A stretch of 64,000 nt of DNA. Origin: Pedobacter cryotolerans. Lineage in GTDB: Bacteria; Bacteroidota; Bacteroidia; Sphingobacteriales; Sphingobacteriaceae. Shown here piece after piece: positions 18,375-26,162 of the stretch (the first letter of the stretch is position 1; the number at the start of each line of letters is the position of its first letter). The stretch lies in the NCBI RefSeq assembly GCF_005116475.1, contig NZ_SWBO01000002.1, positions 81,258 through 145,257 on the forward strand, written 5' to 3'. The translations under genes were made by a program, and so were the position numbers. Under the pieces are notes generated by a model. It was not told the DNA's origin and did not search any database. It saw only the letters and a program-made list of their open reading frames with translations.

Positions 18375-19524
18375 TGGTTTTCAAATTAAATTCCTTAATT
18401 ATTTTTTCATTGTCCTGACCTAATTTTGGTGATCCTTTTGATGAAATTAACAATTCGCCATCTATACGAATTGGGCAACGTGTGGTTTCATATTTATAGC
18501 CATCGAGCATTTCTACTTCTTGAATCATATCTAAAACTTTAAACCCATCATGCGCCAATAACTGTTTCCAGTTTAAAACATCGGCACACCAAATATCTGC
18601 TGGCTCTAAAATGCTAAGCCATTTTTCGGTGGTTTCCGTTAAAAGGTGATCAGCTAAAATGGTTTTAATTTCATCACGCTTATCGAAGGCTTCGGCAACA
18701 TCTTGGTAAACAGAAATTGCTACACAACCCAATAAATTACCCAATACTGGAATAGAACCCATGGCTAAGGCTAGATGTCCATTTTTTGTTTGGTAAATTC
18801 CATAAGGAGCGCCTAAATAAGCATTGGCATTGTTTTTTGCTGATCTTTTTGGTAACTCGCCGCCATCATTCATAAAAGTAGTAATGGTTTCGAATTGGAA
18901 ATCATAAGCTGATTCTAACATGCTTACTTGAACAAAAGCGCCCTGATTATTTATCGCCCTGCGATATAAACTTGCCAATAAACCTTGAGCTAAATGTGCA
19001 CCGGTTAACATATCTACAATTGATAAACCCATGGCAACCGGACCGCTATCGGCATTGCCTGTTAAAGCTGTTAAGCCGGTAACAGATTGTAAGAGTAAAT
19101 CTTGACCCGGCTTATTTTTCCACTCACTTTCTTCATTACCAAAACCAGAAATTTCTCCGTAAATGATGGTTGGATTAATTGCCGAAACGGATTGATAATC
19201 AAATCCTAAACGTTGCATTACACCTGGCCTGAAATTATGAATCATTACATCTGCTTTTTTAAGCAGCTCACGAACCATTTCGCAGTCGTATTCGTTCTTT
19301 AAATCTACTTCGAAACTTTCTTTATTTCTGTTAATGGCATGAAAAACTGATGATTCGCCATTCATTATTAAGTTTGAAGTATAAAGTGTTCGGCAAATAT
19401 CGCCAACACCTAATCGCTCGATTTTGATGACACGAGCGCCCATATCTGCCAAGCGCAAACTTGCCGATGGCCCCGAAAGGAACTGGCTAAAATCAATTAC
19501 TAAATAATCTTCAAGCGGTCTCAT
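18361..19524 (-). CDS. CaiB/BaiF class III CoA-transferase (cassette copy 1)
   Basis: This 387-residue cytoplasmic enzyme has the family signatures [49 protein letters not shown] and [17 protein letters not shown]. The catalytic aspartate that forms the acyl anhydride fits D171 in [16 protein letters not shown]. Class III enzymes move CoA between carboxylic acids. It is somewhat short at the C-terminus but complete. It is about as long as, and clearly paralogous to, the CoA-transferase at 19671-20822. Its 3' end overlaps a solute-binding protein gene. The acid it activates is unknown; a pectin-derived sugar acid is a guess from context. Confidence 0.9.
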   Translation of the reverse strand: MRPLEDYLVIDFSQFLSGPSASLRLADMGARVIKIERLGVGDICRTLYTSNLIMNGESSVFHAINRNKESFEVDLKNEYDCEMVRELLKKADVMIHNFRPGVMQRLGFDYQSVSAINPTIIYGEISGFGNEESEWKNKPGQDLLLQSVTGLTALTGNADSGPVAMGLSIVDMLTGAHLAQGLLASLYRRAINNQGAFVQVSMLESAYDFQFETITTFMNDGGELPKRSAKNNANAYLGAPYGIYQTKNGHLALAMGSIPVLGNLLGCVAISVYQDVAEAFDKRDEIKTILADHLLTETTEKWLSILEPADIWCADVLNWKQLLAHDGFKVLDMIQEVEMLDGYKYETTRCPIRIDGELLISSKGSPKLGQDNEKIIKEFNLKTIANA

Positions 19525-19539
19525 ATTTTATTTTTTAAA

Positions 19540-19597
19540 GGTACGTGAAGACACGTACCTTAGCTTTTTGCCTTAGTTCGTGTCTCCACGAACTAAT
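19540..19597. repeat. Two short palindromes of the GTGTCTCCAC family
   Basis: Two palindromes lie in the gap between the two CoA-transferase genes. One is at 19540-19559 with arms GGTACGTG and CACGTACC. The other is at about 19573-19597 with arms TTAGTTCGTG and CACGAACTAA. They belong to the same interspersed family seen at 3329, 22069 and 42818. Confidence 0.75.
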
Positions 19598-19670
19598 ATT
19601 TTCCAATTCTATTTATTCAACTTTGTCAAATTAATAGCATGGTGCTTACCAAATTTGACAAAGTATTAAA

Positions 19671-20822
19671 CTATCCTAACTCAAACTCCAAATCTATCGA
19701 AGCAGTATTTATTCCCAATGCTGGTGCCGATTTAGCTGAAAGTAATTTTTCACCGTTCAATCTAATCGGACTAACAGTTGTTTTTATATTTTCCCCGTTA
19801 GGTAAATTTAAAGTTTGCTCAATTTTTAGGTGCTGGTAAACATCTAAATTGGTTGCTTCCTGATAATTTAACACAGCTGCACACCAAATCCCCTCAGCCT
19901 CTAATAAATTCAACCAATATTCGGTATTTTGTTGTTTAAAGGTTTCTCCCAGTCGCAAAATCAATTGGTCTCTATTTCCAAATGCATCATCTGCTTCTGT
20001 ATATAAATCAGAAATATCGCAGTTTATAATGTTACAAATTTGATTTAAATCGCCCATGGCCAATGAAATGTAACCATTTTTAGTTTGATACATGCCATAA
20101 GGTGCGCTTAAATAAGCATGGGCACTGCCTTTTACAGTACTGCGTTCGGGTAATTTCCCACCATCATTTAAGTAAGTTGTTAAAACCTCAAACTGTACAT
20201 CTAAAATAGATTCAAGCAAACTCACTTCTACTAAAACACTTTTTTTAGTTTTTGCTCTTTTAATTAGTGCAGCCATCAAACCTTGCGCTAAATGGTTGCC
20301 ACACATAATATCAGAAACTGATAAACCAAATGGAACAGGACCATCTACAGCGCTGCCCGATAAAAAAGCTAAACCAGAAACAGATTGAACAAGCAAATCT
20401 TGACCAGGTTTGTTTCTCCAAGGCCCTTCATTACTGTAACCCGTAACCATTCCGTAAATAATTTTAGGATTGATGGCTTGAACTGCTGGATAATCCAATC
20501 CGATTTTTTCCATTACACCAGGTCTGAAATTATGCACCATAATATCAGCTTTGCTAATTAGTTTTTTTAATTTCAGCAAGTCATCAGCGTTTTTTAAATC
20601 TGCTGCATAACTTTCTTTATTGCGGTTTATGGTATGAAAAAGCAAGCTATCATCATCTACAAAAAGATTTTTGATAGACAATTGCCTACAAGCATCTCCA
20701 GTTTTTGGTCGCTCAATTTTGATAACCCTTGCGCCCAAATCTGCCAATTTTAAACCAGCAGATGGCCCCGCTAAAAACTGACAAAACTCTAAAACCAAAA
20801 CTCCTTCTAACGGTCTGTTCAT
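19671..20822 (-). CDS. CaiB/BaiF class III CoA-transferase (cassette copy 2)
   Basis: The 383-residue protein is co-linear with its neighbour at 18361: [76 protein letters not shown]. Catalytic Asp is D171 (GLSVSDIMCGNHLAQG), the same residue number as in copy 1. It starts four bases inside the end of the upstream solute-binding protein gene (ATGA overlap), so the pair is translationally coupled. Two paralogues side by side suggest a hetero-oligomeric enzyme or two related substrates. It is probably cytoplasmic. Confidence 0.9.
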   Translation of the reverse strand: MNRPLEGVLVLEFCQFLAGPSAGLKLADLGARVIKIERPKTGDACRQLSIKNLFVDDDSLLFHTINRNKESYAADLKNADDLLKLKKLISKADIMVHNFRPGVMEKIGLDYPAVQAINPKIIYGMVTGYSNEGPWRNKPGQDLLVQSVSGLAFLSGSAVDGPVPFGLSVSDIMCGNHLAQGLMAALIKRAKTKKSVLVEVSLLESILDVQFEVLTTYLNDGGKLPERSTVKGSAHAYLSAPYGMYQTKNGYISLAMGDLNQICNIINCDISDLYTEADDAFGNRDQLILRLGETFKQQNTEYWLNLLEAEGIWCAAVLNYQEATNLDVYQHLKIEQTLNLPNGENIKTTVSPIRLNGEKLLSAKSAPALGINTASIDLEFELG

Positions 20823-21979
20823 GATACTGTTAAAGTTTTAGATTCCTTATATAATTTATTAATTTCTGCAAGCACTTCATTTTCATCTCCACCTTTCATT
20901 AAATAATCTCGCACCACATCACCAGCATGATCTTGAAAAAACATAGAACCATGGTAACGTGGACGAAGAAATGCTCTTTCTAGCGCTGGCAAAGTATTGG
21001 TAAAATAATTGGCACTTTGTCTGTTTACCTCATCGTTTTTCCAAGCAGCTAAATGTCCTGGTTGTCCACCACTTTCGAAATACAAACTAGCTTGGCAAGT
21101 TGGTGAACCCACAAATTTCGCATACTCAACTGCGATTGATAAATTTTCGCATTTAGATGAAATAGCTAAACCAGTTCCACCTAAAGTACTTCTTAAATTG
21201 GTTTTTCCATCTAAAGAAATCATATCGTGAAAATGCAAAAGCTTACGAGCATAGCCGTTTCTTGAATAATTTGAATAACCATATGCAAATGGACAATAAG
21301 CTATATCATCACTTTTTGTCATTGTTTCATAAACCTGAATTGGATTTCTATTGAAGTTAGCATCATCTATTTTTGTTGCCAATTGGCGATACATTTTCAA
21401 AGCTTTAACGCCAGTTTCTTGAGAGATCACTTCATCATCTGTTTGACAAGGATCTTCGCCTAAAGAACAGCATAAGGTGTAAAAATTCATCAGCACATCT
21501 ATCGGGATACCAGCAAAAGCCACTAAACCTTTATCGGCCAATGCCAATAAATCATCAAATGATTTTGGCAATGATAAACCGTGTTCTGCTAGTAAATCTG
21601 GTCTGCTACTTGCTACTGGGGTGGCGGCATCAATTGGTAATGCCCATTGATGATTATCGAAATTGTAACTCTCGTAAGATGCACCAACAGAATTTATTTC
21701 TTGATCTTTTAAATATTGAGTTGTTAAATATTCATCCAGAGGGATAATTGATTTTGTTTTTGAAGCAAAACCCGCCCAAGGATGATCGATAACCAGTAAA
21801 TCAAATCGCTCTGCTAATTCTTGAATAGAAAAATCTGCAAATTGCTGCAAACTTCTTTTCTCCCAAGTTATTTCTACACCAGGATTTAGCTCAGCAAATC
21901 GCTGAGCGGTTGCTACCATTGGTAACAAACCCCTGCTGTGGTTCCAAGTAATTCCTTTTAATATGATATTTTTGCTCAC
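20819..21979 (-). CDS. Signal-less family 1 solute-binding protein (cassette copy 2)
   Basis: This 386-residue protein reads like an ABC sugar-binding protein: MVATAQRFAELNPGVEITWE, LAERFDLLVIDHPWAGF, WALPIDAATPVASSRPDLL, GGTGLAISSKCENLSIAVEY. The start is a GTG at 21979, and an in-frame TAG two codons upstream rules out an N-terminal export signal. It is distantly similar to copy 1 but clearly diverged. It is coupled by a 4-bp overlap to CoA-transferase copy 2. As with copy 1 there is no permease, so a soluble intracellular role alongside the CoA-transferase is inferred. Confidence 0.8.
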   Translation of the reverse strand: MSKNIILKGITWNHSRGLLPMVATAQRFAELNPGVEITWEKRSLQQFADFSIQELAERFDLLVIDHPWAGFASKTKSIIPLDEYLTTQYLKDQEINSVGASYESYNFDNHQWALPIDAATPVASSRPDLLAEHGLSLPKSFDDLLALADKGLVAFAGIPIDVLMNFYTLCCSLGEDPCQTDDEVISQETGVKALKMYRQLATKIDDANFNRNPIQVYETMTKSDDIAYCPFAYGYSNYSRNGYARKLLHFHDMISLDGKTNLRSTLGGTGLAISSKCENLSIAVEYAKFVGSPTCQASLYFESGGQPGHLAAWKNDEVNRQSANYFTNTLPALERAFLRPRYHGSMFFQDHAGDVVRDYLMKGGDENEVLAEINKLYKESKTLTVS

Positions 21980-22002
21980 TTTCTATTTTTTTAACACATA
22001 GG

Positions 22003-22285
22003 CACATAGTTTTTAGATTTTTCTATGTCATCTATGTGGTTAATTTTTTTAATTTTTTAGCCAAGGTTCGTGTCTCCACGAACATTTTTAATTTTCATTT
22101 AATAGTTGGTGTCTCCGCCAAGCATCTTAAATATAATTTTGTCTTTACCACATAGTTTTTAAATTTTTCTATGTCATCTATGTGGTTAATTTTTTTAATT
22201 TTTTAGCCATGGTTCGTGTCTCCACGAACATTTTTAATTTTCATTTAATGGTTGGTGTCTCCGCCAAGCATCTTAAATATATTTC
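22003..22285. repeat. Two tandem copies of a 146-bp intergenic repeat
   Basis: The first copy begins at 22003 and the second at 22149, with only scattered mismatches. Each holds the arms cacatag...ctatgtcatctatgtgg, the palindrome GGTTCGTGTCTCCACGAAC and ggtgtctccgccaagcatc. A third partial palindrome follows to about 22310. The 339-bp gap between GH2 and the solute-binding protein gene holds no gene. Confidence 0.85.
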
Positions 22286-22318
22286 GGTCGGTGAGACACC
22301 AACCGATAGATCTAATCC

Positions 22319-24841
22319 CTATTTTGTTGTGAGCAAAACCGATGAACCTTGCAATCCATCAGCTGTTGCTGTAATTTTTATTGTTCCTGCTTTTTCTTTA
22401 GCTTGTATTATTGCCAAGCACAAACCATTAAATGCTTTTCGGTAGTTTGCTTTAAATGGTTCTAAACTTGCCTGATAACCATTGTCAACTCCAGCAATAA
22501 AACCTTCGCCTTCTACTTTAAAATTCACTAAATTATTGGCATTTGGCACTAAATTTCCATCCTTATCTAAAACTCGAACCGTGAGAAAAGATAAATCTTT
22601 ACCGTCAGCTTTGATATTTTTACGATCAGCAATTAATTCTATTTTAGCTGGAGCGCCTGCGGTTTTAACTTCTCTAACCAAAACATCTTTTCCGCTTTTG
22701 CGAGAAATAGCTTTTATAGTTCCAGCCTCAAATGGCACATTCCACATTACATGCATTTCTTCGCCCTGTTTACTTTTTTTACCTAACGATTTACCGTTTA
22801 AATACAGTTCAACTTCATCGGCATTATTGTAATAAGCCCAAACTTCTACAGATTTGCCTTTTTCCCAATTCCAATGTGGCAAAATGTGTAAAACTGGTTT
22901 ATCAGTCCATTCACTTTGGTATAAATAATAACTGTCTTTAGGGAAGCCAGCCAAATCTACAATCCCAAAATATGAACTTCTGGCTGGCCATGGATAAGGC
23001 AAAGGTTCACCTAAATAATCAAACCCTGTCCACACAAAAATACCAGACACATGATCGTATTTTTTAGCTTCCTTTAACGTTTCTTCATGTGTTGATCCCC
23101 AATAGGCTGAAACGTTATCATAAGCAGAAGCGGCAAATTCTTTGTTGCCTTCGGTAAATTTAGTTTTACCATCTTTTGGCCAACGGCGAATGGTGTCTGC
23201 TGTATCGTAAAACCCTCTTGTTTGCAAGGCTGATGTAGTTTCTGTACCTAAAAACTTAACTTTTGGATAGTTTGTAGGGAAATCTTTATACTTTTTGTGG
23301 TTATAGTTTAGGCCATAAATATCTAAAGCATCAGCTTGATAAATGAAGTTTTTAGCTGCAACGGTTTCTGTTAAAGCAGAGATAACCTGACGAGTTTGAT
23401 CCAAATTTTTGACAATGGACACCAATTCTTTAGTCAATGCAATACCCATGCTATCAAACTGCTCTCTAATTTCGTTACCAATGCTCCATAAAATGATAGA
23501 TGGATGGTTTCTATCGCGTTTTACCATTGCTTCTAAATCTCTTTTATGCCATTCAGGGAAATCTAGATGGTAATCGAATTTGTTTTTCCTTTTGGCCCAC
23601 ATGTCAAAAGCTTCATCAATTACTAAAAAACCCATTTTATCGCACAAATCTAAAAACTCTGGCGCTGGCGGATTGTGTGCTGTTCTAATGGCATTTACAC
23701 CCATTTTTTTCATGATTTCGAGCTGGCGTTCCATTGCTCTGGTATTTACAGCAGCACCTAAAGCACCCAAATCATGGTGCAAACAAACACCTTGAATTTT
23801 CATGGATTTGCCGTTTAATGAAAATCCTTTTTGCGCATCGAAATTGAAAGAACGAACACCAAATAATGTTAATTGACGATCAATTACTTTTCCTCTTAGA
23901 GAAATTTCGGTGACTAGCTTATATTGCTTTGGGTTATCTACCGACCACAAAATAGGATTTTTAAAGCTTAATTCAGTCGATATATTTTTGTTCGAAGTAT
24001 CTAATTTTAAACTAATTGCATTCCCTTTTTTAAGCAGTTTACCTTCTTCATCGAAAATGGAATTAGCTAATGTTACTGTTTGGCTTTTATTAGATCTATT
24101 AAAAATGTTAGCATTAATTTTTACAACAACTGTGTTAAGGTCTGATGAAAGTTCTGGATTTACGCTTAAACCCCAATGTGCAACAGCAACTTTAGCTGTT
24201 GATGTTAACCAAACATTTCTATAAATTCCCGAACCTGAGTACCATCGAGAATCAGGTTGTGCAGAGTTATCAACTTTTACAGCGATAGTGTTTTTGCCAG
24301 GTTTTAAATGTTTGCTCAATTCATAGCTAAATGAAATATAACCAAAAGGACGCTTACCTAAATACACGCCATTAATGTAAACTTCAGAATTTTTATAAAC
24401 GCCATCAAATTCGATGGTGGTAATTCTGTTTTCAAAATTTGCAGGAGCAATAAAATCTTTTCTGTACCAAGCAATTCCGGTTGGTAAACCACCACCTTCT
24501 GGTTTAGCCGGATTTTTTTCATCAAACTTACCTTCAATACTCCAATCGTGAGGTAAAGTTAATTTTCGCCAGTTGGCATCATTAAAAACTGTGTTTTTTG
24601 CATTTGGTTCATCGCCCAAAAAGAATTTCCAATCTTTGTTAAAGCTTTCTCTGCTACGATTTCCGTCATTGCGATACCGATCCTTCATCGGGAGAAGCAA
24701 TCTTTTCTGCAAGATAGATTGCTTCGTCGTTCCTCCTCGCAATGACGAAAAAGTGTGGTTCGCAGCAAAGCAATGATCCGAAGCAAAAGCTGCACAAATC
24801 AAAAAGATAAAAAAATTATATTTTATATTTACTCTTAACAT
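22319..24841 (-). CDS. GH2 beta-galactosidase-family enzyme
   Basis: This 840-residue secreted enzyme has the GH2 sugar-binding domain from about residue 65 (FNKDWKFFLGD, LPHDWSIEGKF), a jelly-roll, then the TIM barrel. The acid/base is E457 in WSIGNEI, and the nucleophile is E534 in GTETTSA. C-terminal Ig-like domains complete the beta-galactosidase/beta-glucuronidase layout. The signal peptide ends near HCFAAN. Residues about 33-60 (SSLRGGTTKQSILQKRLLL onward) are translated from a REP-like repeat inserted between the signal peptide and the catalytic part. The target is probably a beta-galactose or glucuronate side chain of pectin. Confidence 0.9.
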   Translation of the reverse strand: MLRVNIKYNFFIFLICAAFASDHCFAANHTFSSLRGGTTKQSILQKRLLLPMKDRYRNDGNRSRESFNKDWKFFLGDEPNAKNTVFNDANWRKLTLPHDWSIEGKFDEKNPAKPEGGGLPTGIAWYRKDFIAPANFENRITTIEFDGVYKNSEVYINGVYLGKRPFGYISFSYELSKHLKPGKNTIAVKVDNSAQPDSRWYSGSGIYRNVWLTSTAKVAVAHWGLSVNPELSSDLNTVVVKINANIFNRSNKSQTVTLANSIFDEEGKLLKKGNAISLKLDTSNKNISTELSFKNPILWSVDNPKQYKLVTEISLRGKVIDRQLTLFGVRSFNFDAQKGFSLNGKSMKIQGVCLHHDLGALGAAVNTRAMERQLEIMKKMGVNAIRTAHNPPAPEFLDLCDKMGFLVIDEAFDMWAKRKNKFDYHLDFPEWHKRDLEAMVKRDRNHPSIILWSIGNEIREQFDSMGIALTKELVSIVKNLDQTRQVISALTETVAAKNFIYQADALDIYGLNYNHKKYKDFPTNYPKVKFLGTETTSALQTRGFYDTADTIRRWPKDGKTKFTEGNKEFAASAYDNVSAYWGSTHEETLKEAKKYDHVSGIFVWTGFDYLGEPLPYPWPARSSYFGIVDLAGFPKDSYYLYQSEWTDKPVLHILPHWNWEKGKSVEVWAYYNNADEVELYLNGKSLGKKSKQGEEMHVMWNVPFEAGTIKAISRKSGKDVLVREVKTAGAPAKIELIADRKNIKADGKDLSFLTVRVLDKDGNLVPNANNLVNFKVEGEGFIAGVDNGYQASLEPFKANYRKAFNGLCLAIIQAKEKAGTIKITATADGLQGSSVLLTTK
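24664..24747. repeat. REP-like inverted pair inside the GH2 coding region
   Basis: The arms cgtcattgcgat...gaagcaatct and agattgcttcgtcg...cctcgcaatgacg lie within codons about 33-60 of the GH2 gene and keep the frame open. In this frame the element encodes SLRGGTTKQSI. Confidence 0.85.
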
Positions 24842-24845
24842 CCAA

Positions 24846-26162
24846 TTACTCTCCTACAAAATTTACTTTACTTTTCCCTAAATCTTTAGAAGTTGCAACA
24901 GCAATTCCTCTTTGATCTTTTTTATTAACAGCACAATAAAAGTGATAAACTATGCCCTTATGTTTTAACACGAAAGATTTATGTGCATACAATTCATCGT
25001 ACTTTTCTGATGATTGGATCAGGTTTTCGCCATTCCAGTCTGTCCAATTAACTAAATCTTTTGATGCGGCAAAACGATTAAATGCTCCTTTTCTATCCTC
25101 CCAAAAAGCCCCAAAATAAAACATCACATAGTTTTTCCCTATCTTTTGGATTACACCATCTCCTGTTATCCCAACTGGGTGATGAACAATAGGATCTTTT
25201 TGAAATCTTTTCCAGTTTATCATGTCATCAGAAACTGCCATCCCGATACGCTCGTACCAACGCGTTTTTTTATTGTCTTTTAAAGAATCGCCAACGGCAT
25301 TGTAATACATCGCAAAGCGATGACCTGTTAAACGCTCCTTATCTTCAATAATTGAACTCTTAAACAATTTATTTCTATTTTCCCACCATCTTACATCAGC
25401 ATCTGCTGAAGTTAAAACTGGTTTTGCTATTCTTGGCCACTCGTGTGCAAACCACGGATTTTGAGTAGTGTAAGCAATGCCAATTGATAAAGGCTCAGTT
25501 TCATAACCTTTTTCCTTACCTCCAAAATACGACATCCAATATTTTCCATCATATTTACTTAATTGGTAGTTTCCACCCCATTTTGTACTGGTTAAGGCAT
25601 TGTAACCCGCTTTTTGGTTATCATCCCAATTGCCATTATCACCGAATGAAAGTTGCTTGCCTAAATTTTCCCAATTCAATAAATCTTTACTTTTTGCCAA
25701 CCAAGTTTCGTAACCTCTACCACTGTAAATTAGATAAGTCATGTACCAAAATTTTCCTTTTCTAAAAATTGTTGGGCAATCCATTTTATGTTCATTGTCT
25801 TTTGGCACCATCACCAAACCGTATTTAAAAGGTGTTTTTACTTCCTGATAAATACTTTCCATCTCAGTTTGCGAAACGGATTGTTTTTGTTGAGCATTTG
25901 TATTTGGCACATAAAAGAACAGGAAAAAAGCTAGAGCAAGTAATTTAAAGTTCTTGGTTCGTGGAGACACGAACCAAGGCATCAAAACAAAGGTTTGAAT
26001 AGACAATTTGGTTCGTGGAGACACGAAACAAGGCGAAAGAATTCTATATGTGGTTCGTGGGGACACAAACCATGGCGCTAATAAAAGTAAAATGCTACAT
26101 GTGCTTCGTGAAGACACGAACCAAGGCGAAAGAATAAATAAAATCAGCTTTGTTTTCATCAT
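24846..26162 (-). CDS. Five-bladed beta-propeller glycosidase (GH43/GH130/GH117 superfamily-like)
   Basis: The mature part (from about residue 91) is a ~345-residue propeller with repeated blades such as KFWYMTYLIYSG, YWMSYFGG, VMFYFGAFWEDR and VYHFYCAV. The acidic CPTIFRKGKFWYM and TGDGVIQKIGKNYVMF blocks recall GH43, GH32 and GH130-type folds. The family could not be fixed. The first 90 codons contain four copies of a PWFVSPRT-like peptide (about residues 12-20, 29-37, 43-51, 61-69) translated from interspersed palindromes, ahead of the hydrophobic core and NTNAQQ. Met61 (25982) would restore a normal signal peptide, whereas the long start overlaps the GH78 stop by four bases. Confidence 0.75.
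   Translation of the reverse strand: MMKTKLILFILSPWFVSSRSTCSILLLLAPWFVSPRTTYRILSPCFVSPRTKLSIQTFVLMPWFVSPRTKNFKLLALAFFLFFYVPNTNAQQKQSVSQTEMESIYQEVKTPFKYGLVMVPKDNEHKMDCPTIFRKGKFWYMTYLIYSGRGYETWLAKSKDLLNWENLGKQLSFGDNGNWDDNQKAGYNALTSTKWGGNYQLSKYDGKYWMSYFGGKEKGYETEPLSIGIAYTTQNPWFAHEWPRIAKPVLTSADADVRWWENRNKLFKSSIIEDKERLTGHRFAMYYNAVGDSLKDNKKTRWYERIGMAVSDDMINWKRFQKDPIVHHPVGITGDGVIQKIGKNYVMFYFGAFWEDRKGAFNRFAASKDLVNWTDWNGENLIQSSEKYDELYAHKSFVLKHKGIVYHFYCAVNKKDQRGIAVATSKDLGKSKVNFVGE
25950..26130. repeat. Four interspersed palindromes inside a signal-peptide-coding region
   Basis: Four copies of ttggttcgtggagacacgaacc-like palindromes are spaced about 45-55 bp apart in the 5' end of the propeller gene. 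All are in the same orientation and reading frame, so each encodes PWFVSPRT or a variant. Confidence 0.85.

Noticed and set aside
17130..21979. A sugar ABC importer operon
   Set aside because: Only solute-binding-like proteins are present, both without export signals; there is no permease or ATPase, and the neighbours are CoA-transferases.
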